The translations under genes were made by a program, and so were the position numbers. A stretch of 64,000 nt of DNA from JAHELQ01 sp964491915 (GTDB lineage: Bacteria > Acidobacteriota > Aminicenantia > UBA2199): the NCBI GenBank assembly GCA_964491915.1, contig CAZBHS010000022.1, forward strand, positions 1 to 64,000. The letters run 5' to 3'. Each line of letters opens with the position of its first letter. The first letter of the stretch is position 1. Below the pieces are notes generated by a model. That model saw only the letters and a program-made list of their open reading frames with translations, was not told the DNA's origin and did no database searches. Positions 49,051-58,047 of this stretch are shown piece by piece.

Positions 49051-50203
49051 ACCCTTTTTCGAGCCGCGGGGCACTCCGTTTTCCGAATACTATAGAATCA
49101 AGGCGCTCTGCGCTATGGGGCACGAAGTGGATCTGGTGACCTATCCTATCGGCGAAGACAAAGATATCGAGGGCTTGCGGATTTTCCGTTGCTTTCGGCC
49201 GCCGTGGATCAAGGGCATCAAGACCGGACCGTCGGGGGCGAAGTTGGTGTTGGATTTCTTTCTGTTTTTCAAGGCGATGGGACGGATGATGGCGGGAAAA
49301 TACGACATGATCCACACCCATGAAGAGGCCAATATCATGGGGGCTTTTTTCAGCTTTTTCTCGCGGGTGCCCCACCTTTACGACATGCACTCCAGTCTGG
49401 TTCAGCAGATGGACAATTTCAAGTTCACCAAGTCCAAATTGATTGTGGGCTTTTTCAAGCTGATCGAGAAGATTTCGCTGCGGAACGCCAGGTCGGTGAT
49501 TGTGATTTGCAAGTCGTTGTTCGAGTATGCGGGGCAAATCACCGAACCGGAGAAACTGACCATAATCGAGAACTTCATTGACGAGACCACTCACGCCGAA
49601 CAGATGGATATGGAGAAAGTGAGGCGGATTCGGACTGAATTGGGGGCTGAACACCATAAAGTCGTCATGTACACCGGTACGCTGGAGACCTATCAGGGGA
49701 TTCCGATGTTGATGGAGAGCATGACCTATTTGCCGGATGAATTCAGATTGGCCCTCATCGGCGGCAAACCGGAACAGGTGGAGGCCATCAAGCGGAAAGC
49801 CGAAGAGATGGGGCTCGGCCAGCGGGTGGTCTTGACCGGAAGAAAGCCTGCCGGCGACATTCCGTATTATTTGAAGGCGGCGGACATTCTGGCTTCGCCA
49901 CGGATTTTGGGCACCAATATCCCGCTCAAGATTTACTCTTACTTGAAGAGCGGCATACCGGTGGTTGCCACCAATCTGTACACACACACCCAGACATTGA
50001 CCTCCGATATATCCATCCTGACGGAACCGGAAGCGGAAGCTTTCGCCGCAGGCATCCGGGAAGCGGCTGGAGAGGAAGGAAAAACGGTCGCGCGGCAAGC
50101 GGCGGAGTTTTGCGCGGAGCATTATACCTACGACCGCTACCTGGAGTTGGTAAAGACGTCGCTGGAGAAAGCTGTGCCGGGAAAAGGAGAACGCAATGAT
50201 TGA
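49025..50203 (+). CDS. Glycosyltransferase family 4
   Basis: 392 aa, GT-B fold. N-terminal domain with PEPFFEPRGTPFSEYYRIKAL and YDMIHTHEEANIMGAFFSFF; C-terminal donor-binding domain with VVMYTGTLETYQGIPMLMES, VVLTGRKPAGDIPYYLKAADILASP and GTNIPLKIYSYLKSGIPVVA, the E-x7-E-like region of retaining GT4 enzymes with Pro-Leu-Lys instead of the second Glu region. It is translationally coupled to the GT2 gene and overlaps purB by 8 bases. Probable role in surface polysaccharide or glycolipid assembly; the sugar is unknown. Confidence 0.87.
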   Translation: MKILMIAPEPFFEPRGTPFSEYYRIKALCAMGHEVDLVTYPIGEDKDIEGLRIFRCFRPPWIKGIKTGPSGAKLVLDFFLFFKAMGRMMAGKYDMIHTHEEANIMGAFFSFFSRVPHLYDMHSSLVQQMDNFKFTKSKLIVGFFKLIEKISLRNARSVIVICKSLFEYAGQITEPEKLTIIENFIDETTHAEQMDMEKVRRIRTELGAEHHKVVMYTGTLETYQGIPMLMESMTYLPDEFRLALIGGKPEQVEAIKRKAEEMGLGQRVVLTGRKPAGDIPYYLKAADILASPRILGTNIPLKIYSYLKSGIPVVATNLYTHTQTLTSDISILTEPEAEAFAAGIREAAGEEGKTVARQAAEFCAEHYTYDRYLELVKTSLEKAVPGKGERND

Positions 50204-51506
50204 ACGTTACGAAGTCAAGGACATCGCTCGGATTTGGAGCCGTGAAAATAAATATAGACGGTGGTTGGATGTGGAGATCGCCATCACCGAAGTGTGGCAC
50301 TCATGGGGCGAAGTCCCGGACGAGAGCCTGAAGAACATCAAAGAGAACGCCGGGTTCGACGTTGAACGGATCGATGAGATCGAGAAAAAGGTGAAGCACG
50401 ATGTCATCGCCTTTCTGACCTCGGTGGAAGAATATGTAGGCGAAGATTCGGCTTACATTCACAAAGGCATTACGTCGTATGATATCGTGGACACCGCGCT
50501 ATCGCTGTTGATTAGAGAATCGCTGGATGTCGTCATCCCCAAAGCCGAAGCAATGCGCGACATTTTGCTCCAGCGGGCGTTCGAGACCAAAGACATCGTG
50601 GCCATCGGCCGCACCCACGGCATTCATGCGGAACCGATTACCTTCGGCGTGAAATTCCTCATCTGGTACGAAGAGATGAAGCGAAACATCGAGCGGTTGA
50701 AGAAAGCGCGGGAGATTATCTCCGTCGGTAAGATTTCAGGCTCTGTGGGCACCTACATCCATTTCTCCATGGCGGGGGAAGAAGAGGCTCTGAAGAAGTT
50801 GGACCTCGAGCCCTGCCGGGTGTCGTCGCAGATCATCCAGAGGGACAGGCACATGGAAGTCTTGTTCGCGTTGGCGAGCCTGGGCTCGGCGCTGGAAAAA
50901 ATCGCGGTGGAGATTCGCCATCTGCAGCGCACCGAGGTGTTGGAAGTGGAAGAGCCGTTTACCAAAGGTCAGAAGGGCTCGTCGTCCATGCCCCACAAGC
51001 GCAACCCGGTGCGTTGCGAACGGGCCTCGGGATTGGCGAGGCTGCTGCGCGGCAACCTGACGGTGGGTCTGGAGAACAATGTGCTCTGGCACGAGCGGGA
51101 CATCTCCCACTCCTCCGCCGAACGGGTCATCTTCCCGGACGCGTTTCACGCCGCCACCTTTTTGCTGGACGACATGATCGGCGTGGTGCGGGACTTGAAC
51201 ATCTACCCGGAAAATATCAAGCGCAACCTGGATATCACCAACGAGGTCTATTATTCGCAGAAAGTGTTGACCCTGTTGGTGGAAAAGGGCATCGCCCGGC
51301 AGAAAGCCTATGAATTGGTGCAGAAGAGCGCTCTCACGTCCTGGTTGGAGAAAAAGAGCTTCAGGGAATTGATTTTCGCCGACGCCGAGATCAAGAAATT
51401 GTGCCAACCGGAAGAGTTGGATGCGGTCTTCTCCCAGGAGAAATTGATGTCCGGGATCGGCGATATTTTCAAGCGGTTCGAGAGCGATTGGAGGCAATTG
51501 AAGTGA
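50196..51506 (+). CDS. purB: Adenylosuccinate lyase
   Basis: PurB removes fumarate from SAICAR and adenylosuccinate. 436 aa. Blocks: YEVKDIARIWSRENKYRRWLD near the N-terminus, HKGITSYDIVDTALS, IGRTHGIHAEPITFG (catalytic His), and the fumarase-superfamily signature GSSSMPHKRNPVRCE with the catalytic Ser loop. Short bacterial/archaeal form, like Thermotoga and Bacillus. AAGGAG precedes the ATG. The macro-domain gene follows with a GTGA overlap. Confidence 0.95.
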   Translation: MIERYEVKDIARIWSRENKYRRWLDVEIAITEVWHSWGEVPDESLKNIKENAGFDVERIDEIEKKVKHDVIAFLTSVEEYVGEDSAYIHKGITSYDIVDTALSLLIRESLDVVIPKAEAMRDILLQRAFETKDIVAIGRTHGIHAEPITFGVKFLIWYEEMKRNIERLKKAREIISVGKISGSVGTYIHFSMAGEEEALKKLDLEPCRVSSQIIQRDRHMEVLFALASLGSALEKIAVEIRHLQRTEVLEVEEPFTKGQKGSSSMPHKRNPVRCERASGLARLLRGNLTVGLENNVLWHERDISHSSAERVIFPDAFHAATFLLDDMIGVVRDLNIYPENIKRNLDITNEVYYSQKVLTLLVEKGIARQKAYELVQKSALTSWLEKKSFRELIFADAEIKKLCQPEELDAVFSQEKLMSGIGDIFKRFESDWRQLK

Positions 51507-52042
51507 TACTTTTTCAGAAGAATTTCGGCGATAAAAAATTCTTGCTGGTAAAAAACTCCATTATCGCGGAAAAAGTCGATGCTATTGTAAACCCCGCCAA
51601 CGAAAAGCTCTCGCACGGCGGGGGAGTGGCGGGGCTGATTTCCAGAAGCGGCGGGCCGGCCATTCAGGAAGAGAGTAATCGGAAGGCGCCGATAAAGACC
51701 GGTACGGCAGTGGCCACCAAAGCCGGAACACTGCCGTTCAAGGCGGTGATTCACACTGTTGGTCCGGTCTGGAGAGGCGGGACCAACAACGAGCCGGAGC
51801 TGTTGAAATCCGCGGTCCTGTCGGCTCTGAAAGTCGGCGACGACATGAAGCTCAGCTCCATATCGTTGCCTTCAATCTCTACAGGTATTTTCGGTTACCC
51901 GCTGGAGCCCGCCATTCACGTCATTGTTGACGCCATCGCTGAATTCCTAACTCAAAGCCGTCACGTGACGGACGTTCACCTGTGCGATTATTCCCGCGCC
52001 AAAGCCGACGAGATCAAGCAGATCATCGAGTCCCATTGGTAA
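51503..52042 (+). CDS. Macro-domain protein (ADP-ribose-type hydrolase)
   Basis: 179 aa. VDAIVNPANEKLSHGGGVAG is the ADP-ribose-binding loop 1 and SISLPSISTGIFGYPLEPA the diphosphate loop of macro domains of the YmdB/MacroD type, which hydrolyse O-acetyl-ADP-ribose or mono-ADP-ribosyl-protein. The start is a GTG overlapping the purB stop, preceded by GGAGG (51490-51494). The protein may salvage ADP-ribose derivatives; coupling to purB fits nucleotide metabolism. The longer frame to 51401 runs inside purB and is unlikely. Confidence 0.9.
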   Translation: MILFQKNFGDKKFLLVKNSIIAEKVDAIVNPANEKLSHGGGVAGLISRSGGPAIQEESNRKAPIKTGTAVATKAGTLPFKAVIHTVGPVWRGGTNNEPELLKSAVLSALKVGDDMKLSSISLPSISTGIFGYPLEPAIHVIVDAIAEFLTQSRHVTDVHLCDYSRAKADEIKQIIESHW

Positions 52043-52046
52043 TCGC

Positions 52047-53165
52047 TTATTTCTTTTTTTTCTCGTAAAATTTACGATACCATTTAAACAATTTGAAGAA
52101 TCCGTAGAGTTTTTTTGAGAGCCAGACCAGGAAGCGGTAAAACCAATTCTTCGGTGGGAAGGTATCGTAATCGACGACTTTGGCAATGGCTTTCAGGTTG
52201 ATGATGCCCCAGGAGATATAGACCTCTTCCAGGATATCGATACTCTCGACGATTTTATCATCGATATTGTCCCATTTACAGACATCGCCGAATTTGGTAC
52301 TGGTGTCGCCGACGATGTTGTATTCGGGATACGAGCCGTCGCTCAACTGCCAGGCCGCCTCCTGGATGAACTTCGATTTGACCGGATCCACGCCGGCGCG
52401 TTTGAAGGTCTCGATATCCACGGCCACGGCGTCGGGTCCCGCCAGGAACATTTTTATGTCCTGGGGATGGCAGATTTTATAGCCCTGAAATCCGTCGGAG
52501 CATACCCAGGCGTCGATGAAGGAGAAGTGCAGGGGAAAATTGTAGAGGGAGCGGGCGGTGACTGTGAAGACCTCCGACTTGATATGGTATTTGGCCACCT
52601 TGTCGGCCCTGGGCATACAACCGTAGACATTTTTTAGCCCAAGGGTCATCCAGTCGTGCTCGTGGGTTTTGCACTTGGCGAAGGTGATGCGAAAATCGGC
52701 GTCTTTCCAACTGGCGCCCACTTTATCTTTCCAGCGTTTGATCATCCCTTTTTTGTCGCGGTACAGATAGTGGAATGTCTTTGATTCCAACGTCAGGTCA
52801 CAGACCTCATACCTGCCGTTGGGCTGGTAGCCGATTTTCTCTGAGACAAATTTGACATTGTGGTTCTTGAGCATCCGGCCCACGTCGTTTTGAGCTTCGC
52901 AGAGTTTTATATTGGTGAATCCCAGCGCCCGGATATGGTCCACCAGATATTCCACCAATTCTTTATCCGTTACCAGGGGCTCAAAAGCCGCCGGATTGGT
53001 GTACACCATCATATTTGGTTTGATGATGATGGAGAAATCCTCTTTACTTTTTCCCGACTCTTCATGCTTGCCAAGCAGGGACTCATCGAATTTCGAGAGT
53101 TCGATCACCTGCTTGAACGATGATATTTTTTCTTCGCCGCGAACGATTGCTACTATATTTTCCAT
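52047..53165 (-). CDS. DUF362-family protein
   Basis: 372 aa. Typical DUF362 blocks: SIIIKPNMMVYTNPAAFEPLV, LGFTNIKLCEAQND, ITFAKCKTHEHDWMTLGLKN, FSFIDAWVCSDGFQG and LAGPDAVAVDIETFKRAG. No ferredoxin-like Cys clusters, unlike the longer members. The basic C-terminal tail (FRFLVW-like aromatics then KKLYGFFKLFKWYRKF) suggests membrane association. The function of the family is not settled. GGAGGT is 8 bases before the ATG. It convergently meets the macro-domain gene. Confidence 0.85.
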   Translation of the reverse strand: MENIVAIVRGEEKISSFKQVIELSKFDESLLGKHEESGKSKEDFSIIIKPNMMVYTNPAAFEPLVTDKELVEYLVDHIRALGFTNIKLCEAQNDVGRMLKNHNVKFVSEKIGYQPNGRYEVCDLTLESKTFHYLYRDKKGMIKRWKDKVGASWKDADFRITFAKCKTHEHDWMTLGLKNVYGCMPRADKVAKYHIKSEVFTVTARSLYNFPLHFSFIDAWVCSDGFQGYKICHPQDIKMFLAGPDAVAVDIETFKRAGVDPVKSKFIQEAAWQLSDGSYPEYNIVGDTSTKFGDVCKWDNIDDKIVESIDILEEVYISWGIINLKAIAKVVDYDTFPPKNWFYRFLVWLSKKLYGFFKLFKWYRKFYEKKKK

Positions 53166-53201
53166 TATTGTTTACCTCCAATAATTTCGCGTTTTTTATG
53201 G

Positions 53202-54044
53202 CTAGCGAAGCCAGATAACTGTATCGATAAAGACATTGAGAACCCAATGGACAAAGATAATCGGCCAGATGGACTTGATTCTCAACGCCACCGCCGCCAC
53301 CGCCACTCCCCAAACCAACGCGCCTACATACTCCGGCACCGGCTTGGTCACATGCCACATGGTGTATGCCAACATTTGGATCAATACCGCGTACAAACCG
53401 AACACCAACGGCCCTGCCCAACCTTTTACCCGTTCCAACGCCCGGCTGTCTTTTATCCCGTACAGGCCGAACAATAGATATCCTCTAAAGATGAATTCAA
53501 TGATGATAAAAAAGATAAAATAGACCAATTCATAGACAATGAAACCGCTCCAGGTGGTAATAGTGTTTTTGCCGAAAAGAGGATACTCCGCTTGCATCGC
53601 CGCGTCGAACGAACCGAAATAAAAGAGTGGTAGAGCGATGACCAGAGTGACAAAAAAAGCGATGACACTCAATTTGATGTTGGTTTTCCCCTTTGGCAGC
53701 CCCAGGCCGTAGTCTGAGAGCTTCTCCTTGAACCAGAACTTGATAATGAGACAGGGGATGATCACCAATAGGATGAAGCCGGTAATGAATGAAAATAATT
53801 GCTCCCGCCAGACGAGATCGCCGAACAAACGCTCGGCCAAATCGTCGCCGAATAACTGGTAAAAAACCTGGCTGTCGCCTTTCATGCCCCATAATGTCAG
53901 TAAAATAAAAGAACTCCACAGGATGATGGCGGTTTTGTCCTTTAATTTAACCACCGTGCCTTTGATGATTTCAAAAATCGTATAAGCAGTGATATCTTGG
54001 TTTTCATCAAATCCAGTACTTTTTTTTTCTTCAGTGTCGCTCAT
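53202..54044 (-). CDS. CPBP-family intramembrane protease (Abi/CAAX-like)
   Basis: 280 aa with about seven membrane helices. CPBP motifs: IIIEFIFRGYLLFGLYG (motif 1, normally EExxxR, with the first Glu replaced by Ile), AYTMWHVTKPVPEYVGALVWG (motif 2, His in FxxxH position) and IIFVHWVLNVF (motif 3, HxxxN). The retained Glu, Arg and His residues allow metal-type chemistry, but the first Glu change is notable. The frame is open to 54086; GGAGGCG places the start at 54044. Substrate unknown; processing of prenylated or small peptides is the family theme. Confidence 0.85.
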   Translation of the reverse strand: MSDTEEKKSTGFDENQDITAYTIFEIIKGTVVKLKDKTAIILWSSFILLTLWGMKGDSQVFYQLFGDDLAERLFGDLVWREQLFSFITGFILLVIIPCLIIKFWFKEKLSDYGLGLPKGKTNIKLSVIAFFVTLVIALPLFYFGSFDAAMQAEYPLFGKNTITTWSGFIVYELVYFIFFIIIEFIFRGYLLFGLYGIKDSRALERVKGWAGPLVFGLYAVLIQMLAYTMWHVTKPVPEYVGALVWGVAVAAVALRIKSIWPIIFVHWVLNVFIDTVIWLR

Positions 54045-54212
54045 TGTTGCACGCCTCCTAAGCAATAGTTCCGCTAGATACTCCAAGAAATTATTTTATA
54101 TACAAACGTAACTTCATTCGCGTTTTTTAACTAATAGTACATTCAGAAAAAAAAATCAACAATCTTGCCGTAAATAATTCAAATATTGTTGCCTTGATTT
54201 AGGAACTAAAAA

Positions 54213-54240
54213 TTTACACATCCTTAAAATGTGATATAAT
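54213..54240 (+). promoter_or_regulatory. Promoter of purL
   Basis: TTTACA (54213-54218), 16-base spacer ending in TGA (extended -10), perfect TATAAT (54235-54240). The leader is about 24 bases and has AAGGAC before the ATG. No purine operator or riboswitch fits into it. Confidence 0.6.
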
Positions 54241-54270
54241 TTCGGTTAGTTAAAAATGTAAGGACGACGA

Positions 54271-57200
54271 ATGGAGACAATCAGACGTATTTTTGTATGT
54301 AAGCGCAAGGAATTCGCAATAGAGGCCAGGCATCTCCTTAAGGACCTAAAGGAGAACCTGGGGATCGGCAGCCTGGAGGGAATCCGCATCCTCCATCGGT
54401 ATGATAGCGAAGGGTTGGACGCCCGGGAATTCGAGTCGGCTATTCCGACTGTATTCTCTGAACCGCCGCTAGACGATGTGTATATCGAAGACTTTGATAC
54501 AAGCGACGACGAGCGGATCTTCGGCATCGAGTATCTGCCGGGCCAGTACGACCAACGCGCCGATTCCGCGGCCCAATGCTTGCAGATCATCAGCCAAACC
54601 CGGAAGCCCATTGTGGCAGCCGCGCGAATCTTCGTCTTGAAAGGAACGCTCTCGGATGAAGAATTCCAGAAGATCAAAAAATACCTGATCAACCCTGTGG
54701 ATTCCCGCGAAGCGGACCTGGGAAAAAAGAGCAGCCTGCACATGGACATCACACAGCCGGGGCCGGTCAAGGCGATCGAAGGCTTCATCGAGTTTAACAG
54801 CGAACAATTGGCTGAGCTACAGGATTCCCTTGGTTTGGCCATGAGTGTCGAAGACCTGGCCTTTTGCCGGAACTACTTTAAAGACCGGGAGAAACGAAAC
54901 CCCACCATCACGGAAATCAAGATGTTGGATACCTATTGGTCGGATCATTGCCGCCATACTACATTTTTGACTACTATCGACCGGGTGGACTTCCAGGATG
55001 GCGAACTCGCCGTCCCCATTCAAAAGGCTTACAAGAAGTATACGCATGCGTTGAAGCACATCGCCCACAAGGAAGATGAAGATAATTGCCTGATGAGTAT
55101 CGCCACCATGAGCGTGAAAGAAATGCGTCACAAAGGCAAGTTGGACGATATGGAGGATACGAGCGAAATCAATGCCTGCAGCATTGTTCGCGATGTTGTG
55201 GTGAACGGGGAAAAAGAGGAATGGCTCATTATGTTCAAGAACGAGACCCACAATCACCCGACAGAGATCGAGCCCTTCGGCGGAGCAGCCACCTGTCTGG
55301 GCGGAGCCATTCGCGATCCTCTCTCGGGCAGAGCTTATGTGTATCAATCGATGCGTGTCACCGGTAGCGGAGATCCCCGTCAAAAAATAGAAGACACACT
55401 TCCGGGCAAATTGCCGCAACGAAAAATCACAACGGAAGCGGCTCATGGTTTTTCCTCATATGGTAACCAAATCGGGCTCGCCACCGGACTTGTCGACGAA
55501 ATTTACCATCCAGGCTATATGGCCAAGCGGATGGAGGTGGGCGCCGTCATCGGCGCTGTTCCCCGCAAACAGATTCTTCGCCAGGAGCCGCGACCGGGCG
55601 ACGTCATCTTGTTGGTGGGCGGTCGCACTGGACGGGACGGTATCGGCGGAGCCACCGGTTCATCCAAAGAGCATACCGAAGCATCGCTGGAGACCGCCGG
55701 CGCGGAGGTGCAGAAAGGAAACGCACCGGAGGAGCGCAAGTTGCAACGGCTATTCAGAAAGCCGGAAGTGACCCGGTTGATCAAAAAAAGCAATGATTTC
55801 GGCGCCGGCGGTGTGTCGGTTGCGGTTGGGGAGCTGGCCGACGGCCTGGAGGTCAACCTGGACGCTGTACCGAAAAAATATGAAGGGTTGGACGGGACGG
55901 AATTAGCCCTATCGGAATCGCAAGAACGGATGGCTGTAGTGATCGAGAAAGAACATGTGGACGACTTCAAATTATTAGCGGCGATCGAGAATCTCGAAGC
56001 CACACCCATTGCGGTGGTGACAGCCGAGCCCCGGCTCAAGATCGTATGGCGGGGACAGCCCATCGTTGATATTGCCCGCGATTTTATCGACACCAACGGC
56101 GTTCGCCAATCAACCTCCGTATCGGTCGCGGCTCCGAATACAGACGAAAATTATTTTGAACGTAGTAAACCAGAAATAAAAAGCCAATTACCCAATATAA
56201 AATCCGCCTGGATAACCATGCTGGGCGGTCTCAACATTTGTAGCCGTCGCGGTCTGGTGGAACGGTTCGACAACAGCATCGGCTGTAGCACGGTATTCTA
56301 CCCGTTCGGCGGTATTTACCGGTCCACGCCGACTGAATCCATGACCGCCATTGTGCCTATTTTAAATGGGCATACCCGCAGCGCCAGTATCATGAGCTAT
56401 GGCTTCAACCCCGAACTTTCCAGTTGGAGCCCGTTTCATGGCGCTGTATACGCAGTGGTGGAGTCAGTTAGTAAAATTGTGGCCGGCGGCGGCGATTATC
56501 AAGGCATTCGCTGCTCGTTGCAAGAATATTTCGAAAAATTAGGCGAAGATAGCGAGAAATGGGGAAAGCCCTTTAGCGCCCTACTGGGGGCATATTATGC
56601 GCTTTCCGAGTTTGAAATCGCTGCCATCGGCGGCAAAGACAGCATGTCGGGCTCGTTCAAAGAGCTCAACGTGCCGCCAACCCTGATCTCCTTCGCCGTC
56701 ACGATGGTGGAGGCCACCGACGCAGTGTCTCCTGAATTCAAACAGACCGGCAGCGCGGTCGTTCTTGTGAAAGCGTCCCGCGACGAACATTTTTTGCCCC
56801 GCTTCGATGTATTGAAAAATAACTACTATCGAGTCCATGAGTGGGTGAAGCAACGCAACATTTCGGCCATGCATACGGTGAGAGGCGGTGGAATCGCGGA
56901 AGCCGTCAGTAAAATGGCGTTCGGTAACAGAATCGGTTTTTTGTTTAACGACAAGCTGGATTCCCGGGAATTGTTCTCGCCGGAGTATGGATCGATTGTG
57001 GTGGAATTGGCGCCGGGGACAGACCCACAGGAATTTTTGGATGGCATCAACGCCGCGATAATTGGAACAACCATTGCCGATCCGGTCATCGTTGCGCTGA
57101 ACACAAAGATCCCCATCATCGACGCCCAAGCCGCATGGGAGGAGCCGCTGGAAAAAGTGTTCCCCTCGCGGACCGCCAATAGAATGGAACCGCCCCAACG

Positions 57201-58047
57201 GATTGCCTATAACACCCGCAATACTCACAAGCCCGCGGTTTCTATCGCCAAACCCCGGGTCGTGGTGACCGCCTTTCCCGGCACCAATAGCGAATACGAT
57301 ACAGCGCGGGCGTTTCGCCAATTTGGTGGAATCGTCGAGGTTCCGGTTTTTCGCAATCTCAGTTCCCAGTGCATCCAGGACTCTGTTTCAAACCTGGAGT
57401 CTTTGATTCGCAATAGCCAGATCCTGGTGATTCCCGGTGGATTCAGCGCCGGCGATGAACCGGAGGGATCGGGAAAGTTTATTGCGACGGTCTTTCGCAA
57501 CCCTCGCATCAAAGACGCAGTGACAGAATTGCTGCAAGTGAGAGACGGTTTGATTCTGGGGATCTGTAACGGCTTCCAGGCTCTCGTCAAGCTTGGGCTC
57601 CTACCTTATGGCGACATTCGCCCTCAAGATCCCGACAGTCCCACGCTGACGTTTAACACCATTGGCCGGCATGCGGCGTTAATGGTACGGACGCGTGTAA
57701 CCTCCACGTTGTCGCCATGGTTTTCGCGGATGAATATTGGCGATATTCACGCAATTCCAGTTTCCCACGGCGAAGGCCGCTTCATTTGTTCTCCCCAATG
57801 GATGGACACATTGATTCAACAGGGACAAATCGCCACCCAGTACGCGGATGAGATCGGCTTGCCGTCCAACGATATCGCCCACAATCCCAACGGCTCGCTG
57901 AACGCTGTGGAGGCCGTCACCAGCCCGGACGGACGGGTGCTTGGGAAAATGGGGCATACGGAGCGCAACGGCGTGAATGTGGGCCGTAATATTCCCGGCA
58001 ACAAAGATCAGCAATTATTCAAGGCTGGCATTGCCTATTTTAGATAA
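54271..58047 (+). CDS. purL: Phosphoribosylformylglycinamidine synthase, single-chain
   Basis: 1258 aa, the large fused form in which PurS-like, synthetase and glutaminase parts are on one chain. N-terminal PurS-like region (1-150), linker, FGAM synthase halves with TYWSDHCRHTTF (about 227), ETHNHPTEIEPFGGAATCLG, GGRTGRDGIGGATGSS, and GGKDSMSGSF in the second half, then a class I glutamine amidotransferase from about 1000: VVTAFPGTNSEYDTARAF, nucleophile Cys in ILGICNGFQALVKLG, and ISHGEGRF-like PVSHGEGRFI (His). Length and order match the type in E. coli and clostridia. Catalyses FGAR to FGAM with ATP and glutamine. Confidence 0.95.
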   Translation: METIRRIFVCKRKEFAIEARHLLKDLKENLGIGSLEGIRILHRYDSEGLDAREFESAIPTVFSEPPLDDVYIEDFDTSDDERIFGIEYLPGQYDQRADSAAQCLQIISQTRKPIVAAARIFVLKGTLSDEEFQKIKKYLINPVDSREADLGKKSSLHMDITQPGPVKAIEGFIEFNSEQLAELQDSLGLAMSVEDLAFCRNYFKDREKRNPTITEIKMLDTYWSDHCRHTTFLTTIDRVDFQDGELAVPIQKAYKKYTHALKHIAHKEDEDNCLMSIATMSVKEMRHKGKLDDMEDTSEINACSIVRDVVVNGEKEEWLIMFKNETHNHPTEIEPFGGAATCLGGAIRDPLSGRAYVYQSMRVTGSGDPRQKIEDTLPGKLPQRKITTEAAHGFSSYGNQIGLATGLVDEIYHPGYMAKRMEVGAVIGAVPRKQILRQEPRPGDVILLVGGRTGRDGIGGATGSSKEHTEASLETAGAEVQKGNAPEERKLQRLFRKPEVTRLIKKSNDFGAGGVSVAVGELADGLEVNLDAVPKKYEGLDGTELALSESQERMAVVIEKEHVDDFKLLAAIENLEATPIAVVTAEPRLKIVWRGQPIVDIARDFIDTNGVRQSTSVSVAAPNTDENYFERSKPEIKSQLPNIKSAWITMLGGLNICSRRGLVERFDNSIGCSTVFYPFGGIYRSTPTESMTAIVPILNGHTRSASIMSYGFNPELSSWSPFHGAVYAVVESVSKIVAGGGDYQGIRCSLQEYFEKLGEDSEKWGKPFSALLGAYYALSEFEIAAIGGKDSMSGSFKELNVPPTLISFAVTMVEATDAVSPEFKQTGSAVVLVKASRDEHFLPRFDVLKNNYYRVHEWVKQRNISAMHTVRGGGIAEAVSKMAFGNRIGFLFNDKLDSRELFSPEYGSIVVELAPGTDPQEFLDGINAAIIGTTIADPVIVALNTKIPIIDAQAAWEEPLEKVFPSRTANRMEPPQRIAYNTRNTHKPAVSIAKPRVVVTAFPGTNSEYDTARAFRQFGGIVEVPVFRNLSSQCIQDSVSNLESLIRNSQILVIPGGFSAGDEPEGSGKFIATVFRNPRIKDAVTELLQVRDGLILGICNGFQALVKLGLLPYGDIRPQDPDSPTLTFNTIGRHAALMVRTRVTSTLSPWFSRMNIGDIHAIPVSHGEGRFICSPQWMDTLIQQGQIATQYADEIGLPSNDIAHNPNGSLNAVEAVTSPDGRVLGKMGHTERNGVNVGRNIPGNKDQQLFKAGIAYFR

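Noticed and set aside
48088..50122. Long minus-strand frames opposite both glycosyltransferase genes
   Set aside because: Both strands cannot be coding here; the plus-strand genes carry clear GT2 and GT4 motifs.
50839..50850. GGGACAGGCAC inside purB
   Set aside because: In-frame codons of a conserved gene; coincidental match to the intergenic motif. The same applies to GGGGACAGGCAAAA in the rarA Walker A region (58197-58210).
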